Part shown: in pieces, positions 62,291 through 64,000 of the stretch
How the letters are laid out: every line of letters begins with the position of its first letter
Position numbering within the stretch: the first letter of the stretch is position 1
Assembly (NCBI RefSeq): GCF_030389495.1
Contig: NZ_CP127832.1
Location: 310,001-374,000 of the forward strand
Length of the DNA: 64,000 nucleotides
Source of the DNA: Ligilactobacillus cholophilus
Lineage (GTDB): Bacteria; Bacillota; Bacilli; Lactobacillales; Lactobacillaceae
Direction: 5' to 3'
Notes under the pieces: model-generated
What the model was told of the DNA's origin: nothing
The model's database searches: none
Seen by the model: only the letters and a program-made list of their open reading frames with translations
Made by a program: the position numbers and the translations under genes

Positions 62291-62352
62291 AAAATATCGG
62301 TTTTGTAGATTTAATCAATTTTGGTTAAGTTTCTTAACCGATATTTTTTATT
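62291..62352 (+). terminator. glnA terminator region with two competing hairpins
   Basis: Long-range arms AAAATATCGGTT (62291-62302) and AACCGATATTTT (62336-62347) ending in a T-run; inside, GGTTAAG-TTT-CTTAACC (62323-62339) uses the same 3' bases. Only one can form at a time. Confidence 0.7.
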
Positions 62353-62434
62353 TAATATATTTTTGCTTTTTTAATAATTTTTTATAAAATTATGAGATAT
62401 TCATTAGAAAAATAATCAAAGATTGTAATAACAC

Positions 62435-62464
62435 TTGAAAAATCAACGTTTTAAGTGAGATAAT
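62435..62464 (+). promoter_or_regulatory. Possible gmk promoter
   Basis: TTGAAA (62435-62440) and GATAAT (62459-62464), spacing 18, 30 nt before the RBS of gmk. The rest of the 62352-62495 gap is AT-rich with no reading frame of note. Confidence 0.45.
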
Positions 62465-62495
62465 ACTGTATAAATTAATCTAGAGGAGAATTTAT

Positions 62496-63116
62496 ATGCC
62501 AAAACGTGGGATGCTCATTGTTCTTTCAGGACCTTCTGGTGTGGGTAAGGGAACTGTTAGAAAAGAAATTTTTTCACAAAAAGATAATACTTTCCATTAT
62601 TCTGTTTCAATGACTACAAGAGAGAAACGACCTGGTGAGATAGATGGTAAAGATTATTTCTTTGTTTCAAAAGAAGAATTTGAAAATGAAATTAAAAATG
62701 GTGGAATGTTGGAATATGCAAAATATGTTGACAATTATTATGGAACACCATTAAAATATGTTAATGAAATGTTAGACCAGGGAAAAGACGTTTTTTTGGA
62801 AATTGAAGTTAAAGGTGCAATGCAAGTTCGTGAAAAAGTTCCTGATGGCTTGTTTATCTTTTTAACTCCTCCTGATTTAATGGAGTTGCGCCAACGTATT
62901 ATTAATCGTGGAACTGACGATTTAGAAACAATTGATAAGCGAATGGAAAAAGCAGTCAAAGAAATTGAAATGATGCAAAATTATGATTATGCAGTTGTAA
63001 ATGACGAAGTTCCAAAAGCTGCTGAAAAAATTCAAACTATAATTCGCGCAGAACGTTGGCGTGTTAAACGTTTCTTACCTGATTATAAAAAGCAATTAGG
63101 GTTAGATAAAAATTAA
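62496..63116 (+). CDS. gmk: Guanylate kinase
   Basis: 206 residues. GMP to GDP with ATP. P-loop [10 protein letters not shown] (11-20), [19 protein letters not shown] (~36-54), [13 protein letters not shown] and the lid region [11 protein letters not shown] are intact. RBS AGAGGAGAAT. rpoZ follows after 14 nt, the standard gmk-rpoZ-dfp-priA order. Confidence 0.96.
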   Translation: MPKRGMLIVLSGPSGVGKGTVRKEIFSQKDNTFHYSVSMTTREKRPGEIDGKDYFFVSKEEFENEIKNGGMLEYAKYVDNYYGTPLKYVNEMLDQGKDVFLEIEVKGAMQVREKVPDGLFIFLTPPDLMELRQRIINRGTDDLETIDKRMEKAVKEIEMMQNYDYAVVNDEVPKAAEKIQTIIRAERWRVKRFLPDYKKQLGLDKN

Positions 63117-63130
63117 TGGAGGCAATTTAA

Positions 63131-63331
63131 ATGATTTTATATCCATCTGTTGATAAATTATTAGAACATGTTAATTCACGTTATTCTTTAGTAATGTTAG
63201 CAGCAAAAAGAGCGCATGAATTAGATGCAGGAGCATTACCTTTATTAAAAGAATACAAATCAGATAAAAATGTAGGTAAGGCTTTAGAAGAAGTTGAAGC
63301 TGGAAAACTTAAAATCAAAGGCGAAGATTAA
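63131..63331 (+). CDS. rpoZ: RNA polymerase omega subunit
   Basis: 66 residues, [31 protein letters not shown]: the omega pattern with S-R-Y-x-L-V-x-x-A-x-x-R-A. Helps beta-prime folding. RBS ATGGAGGC. Terminator behind it separates it from coaBC. Confidence 0.95.
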   Translation: MILYPSVDKLLEHVNSRYSLVMLAAKRAHELDAGALPLLKEYKSDKNVGKALEEVEAGKLKIKGED

Positions 63332-63355
63332 TTGTTTTAATTGAATTCATATTAG

Positions 63356-63396
63356 ACAGAGGTTGTGTGATTATTTACACAACCTCTGTTATTATA
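63356..63396 (+). terminator. Terminator after rpoZ
   Basis: ACAGAGGTTGTGT-GATTATTT-ACACAACCTCTGT followed by TATTATATTT. Confidence 0.88.
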
Positions 63397-63428
63397 TTTA
63401 AAATAAAATAATAAATCTTGGTATACTA

Positions 63429-63434
63429 TATAAT
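63429..63434 (+). promoter_or_regulatory. -10 box of the coaBC gene
   Basis: Consensus TATAAT at 63429-63434, 26 nt before the start codon; no clear -35. Confidence 0.4.
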
Positions 63435-63459
63435 AGACTTATTGAAGGGAATTTTTGAG

Positions 63460-64000
63460 ATGCATCATAAAAAGATTTTACTTTATATTACTGGAGGAAT
63501 TGCAAGTTATAAAGTTCCAGCTTTGGTTCGTATGCTTGTGAAAAATGACAACGATATAAAAATAATTATGACAAAGTCAGCAACTAAATTTGTTACGCCA
63601 TTAACATTAGAAACTTTGTGTAAAAACAAGGTTTATGTTGATTTTGAAGATGCATTTAATGAAGGTGATTATATTCCACATGTTAGTTTAGCAAAATGGG
63701 CCGATTTTTCGATGATTGTTCCAGCGACAGCTAATATAATTGGAAAGTTAGCAAATGGAATTGCTGATGATTTAGTTACTAGTACATTAATTGCTTCAAA
63801 TCATCCTAAATATATAGTGCCAGCAATGAATGATCAAATGTGGGAAAATCCAGCCACTCAACGAAATGTTAAGCAATTAAACCTAGATGGATATAAAATA
63901 ATGGATCCAGAAGTGGGCTTTTTAGCAGAAGGATATAATGCTAAAGGACGAATGCCAGAAATTGAAGATATTTATAATTGGATTCAAAATGATTTATTGC
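63460..64000 (+). CDS. coaBC: Phosphopantothenoylcysteine decarboxylase / CoaBC (Dfp), 5' part
   Basis: The first 180 codons; the gene leaves the window. Flavoprotein decarboxylase domain (CoaC): ITGGIASYK (10-18), active-site histidine in HVSLAKWAD (~69-77), PATANIIGK (~84), PAMNDQMW (~123) and a GRMPE segment. Normally fused to the CoaB synthetase domain, which would lie outside the window, so fusion cannot be confirmed. RBS GAAGGGAA. Follows rpoZ, and a priA gene would be expected next. Confidence 0.93.
   Translation, partial: MHHKKILLYITGGIASYKVPALVRMLVKNDNDIKIIMTKSATKFVTPLTLETLCKNKVYVDFEDAFNEGDYIPHVSLAKWADFSMIVPATANIIGKLANGIADDLVTSTLIASNHPKYIVPAMNDQMWENPATQRNVKQLNLDGYKIMDPEVGFLAEGYNAKGRMPEIEDIYNWIQNDLL

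Noticed and set aside
1-64000. Mobile elements, prophage, CRISPR arrays, toxin-antitoxin or restriction genes
   Set aside because: Looked for transposase, integrase, Cas and methylase motifs and for regularly spaced repeats; none seen. Gene order is that of conserved core genome.

Overview
The window is an AT-rich (roughly one-third G+C by eye, not computed) piece of chromosome from a low-GC Gram-positive bacterium of the Lactobacillaceae. The evidence is a canonical AGGAGG-type ribosome-binding site in front of nearly every gene, Lactobacillales T-box leaders on argS and thrS, a dltXABCD operon, GlnR-controlled glnRA, and gene orders known from Bacillus/Lactobacillus (ccrZ-trmB, trx-ytpR-sftA-murC, infC-rpmI-rplT, yqeGH-yhbY-nadD-yqeK-rsfS-tmcAL, miaA-ynbB-glnR-glnA). 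It looks like a Ligilactobacillus-type species, but the genus cannot be fixed from sequence reading alone. Almost all genes lie on the + strand. I see no prophage, insertion sequence, CRISPR array, restriction or anti-phage system: this is core genome.

Layout. 1-2650: 5' end of a deoxynucleoside kinase (-), a DUF2187 protein, tRNA-Gly(CCC) followed directly by the argS T-box and argS. 2650-6590: a Crp/Fnr-like regulator with a class A PBP and the exoribonuclease YhaM. 6590-8350 (-): HIT hydrolase, small membrane protein and PrsA foldase, divergent from ecsAB (8.5-10.5 kb). 10.5-16.7 kb: ccrZ, trmB, thioredoxin, ytpR, sftA, murC. 16.8-24.5 kb: BI-1 protein, polA-mutM-coaE-nrdR-dnaB-dnaI (repair and replication). 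24.5-28.2 kb: T-box/thrS, then L20 leader/infC-rpmI-rplT. 28.2-33.8 kb: ribosome assembly, NAD and tRNA modification cluster ending in yceD-rpmF. 33.9-41.8 kb: ysxC, MazG-like, a 46-aa protein (-), uvrC, a YjeM-like permease, obgE, an unrecognised 95-aa protein (-), purine permease. 41.8-46.9 kb: rnz, SDR, lapA, recJ, apt. 46.8-51.4 kb: dltXABCD. 51.4-52.8 kb (-): a PAS-domain protein and ApbE flavinyltransferase. 53-63.3 kb: class B PBP, rpmG, rhomboid, yqgQ, glcK, inactive-looking rhodanese, DUF3042 (-), miaA, ynbB, glnRA, gmk, rpoZ. The window ends inside coaBC/dfp.

Functionally the genes supply translation (two aaRS, four ribosomal proteins, IF3, tRNA and ribosome maturation), replication and repair (polA, mutM, uvrC, recJ, dnaB, dnaI, sftA), cell wall and teichoic acid D-alanylation (two PBPs, murC, dlt), purine salvage, CoA and NAD synthesis and nitrogen control. 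The most notable observations are: a ThrRS whose editing site has lost all four hallmark residues; an infC gene that can only be read sensibly from an AUA start; a tRNA-Gly gene that seems to be the 5' part of the argS leader transcript; loss of key residues in MutM (zinc finger), MazG and rhodanese; a perfect inverted repeat at the 5' end of the pbp2b mRNA; a terminator-like hairpin between the dlt promoter and dltX; and a PAS-ApbE gene pair. I did not find a clearly new multi-gene system.
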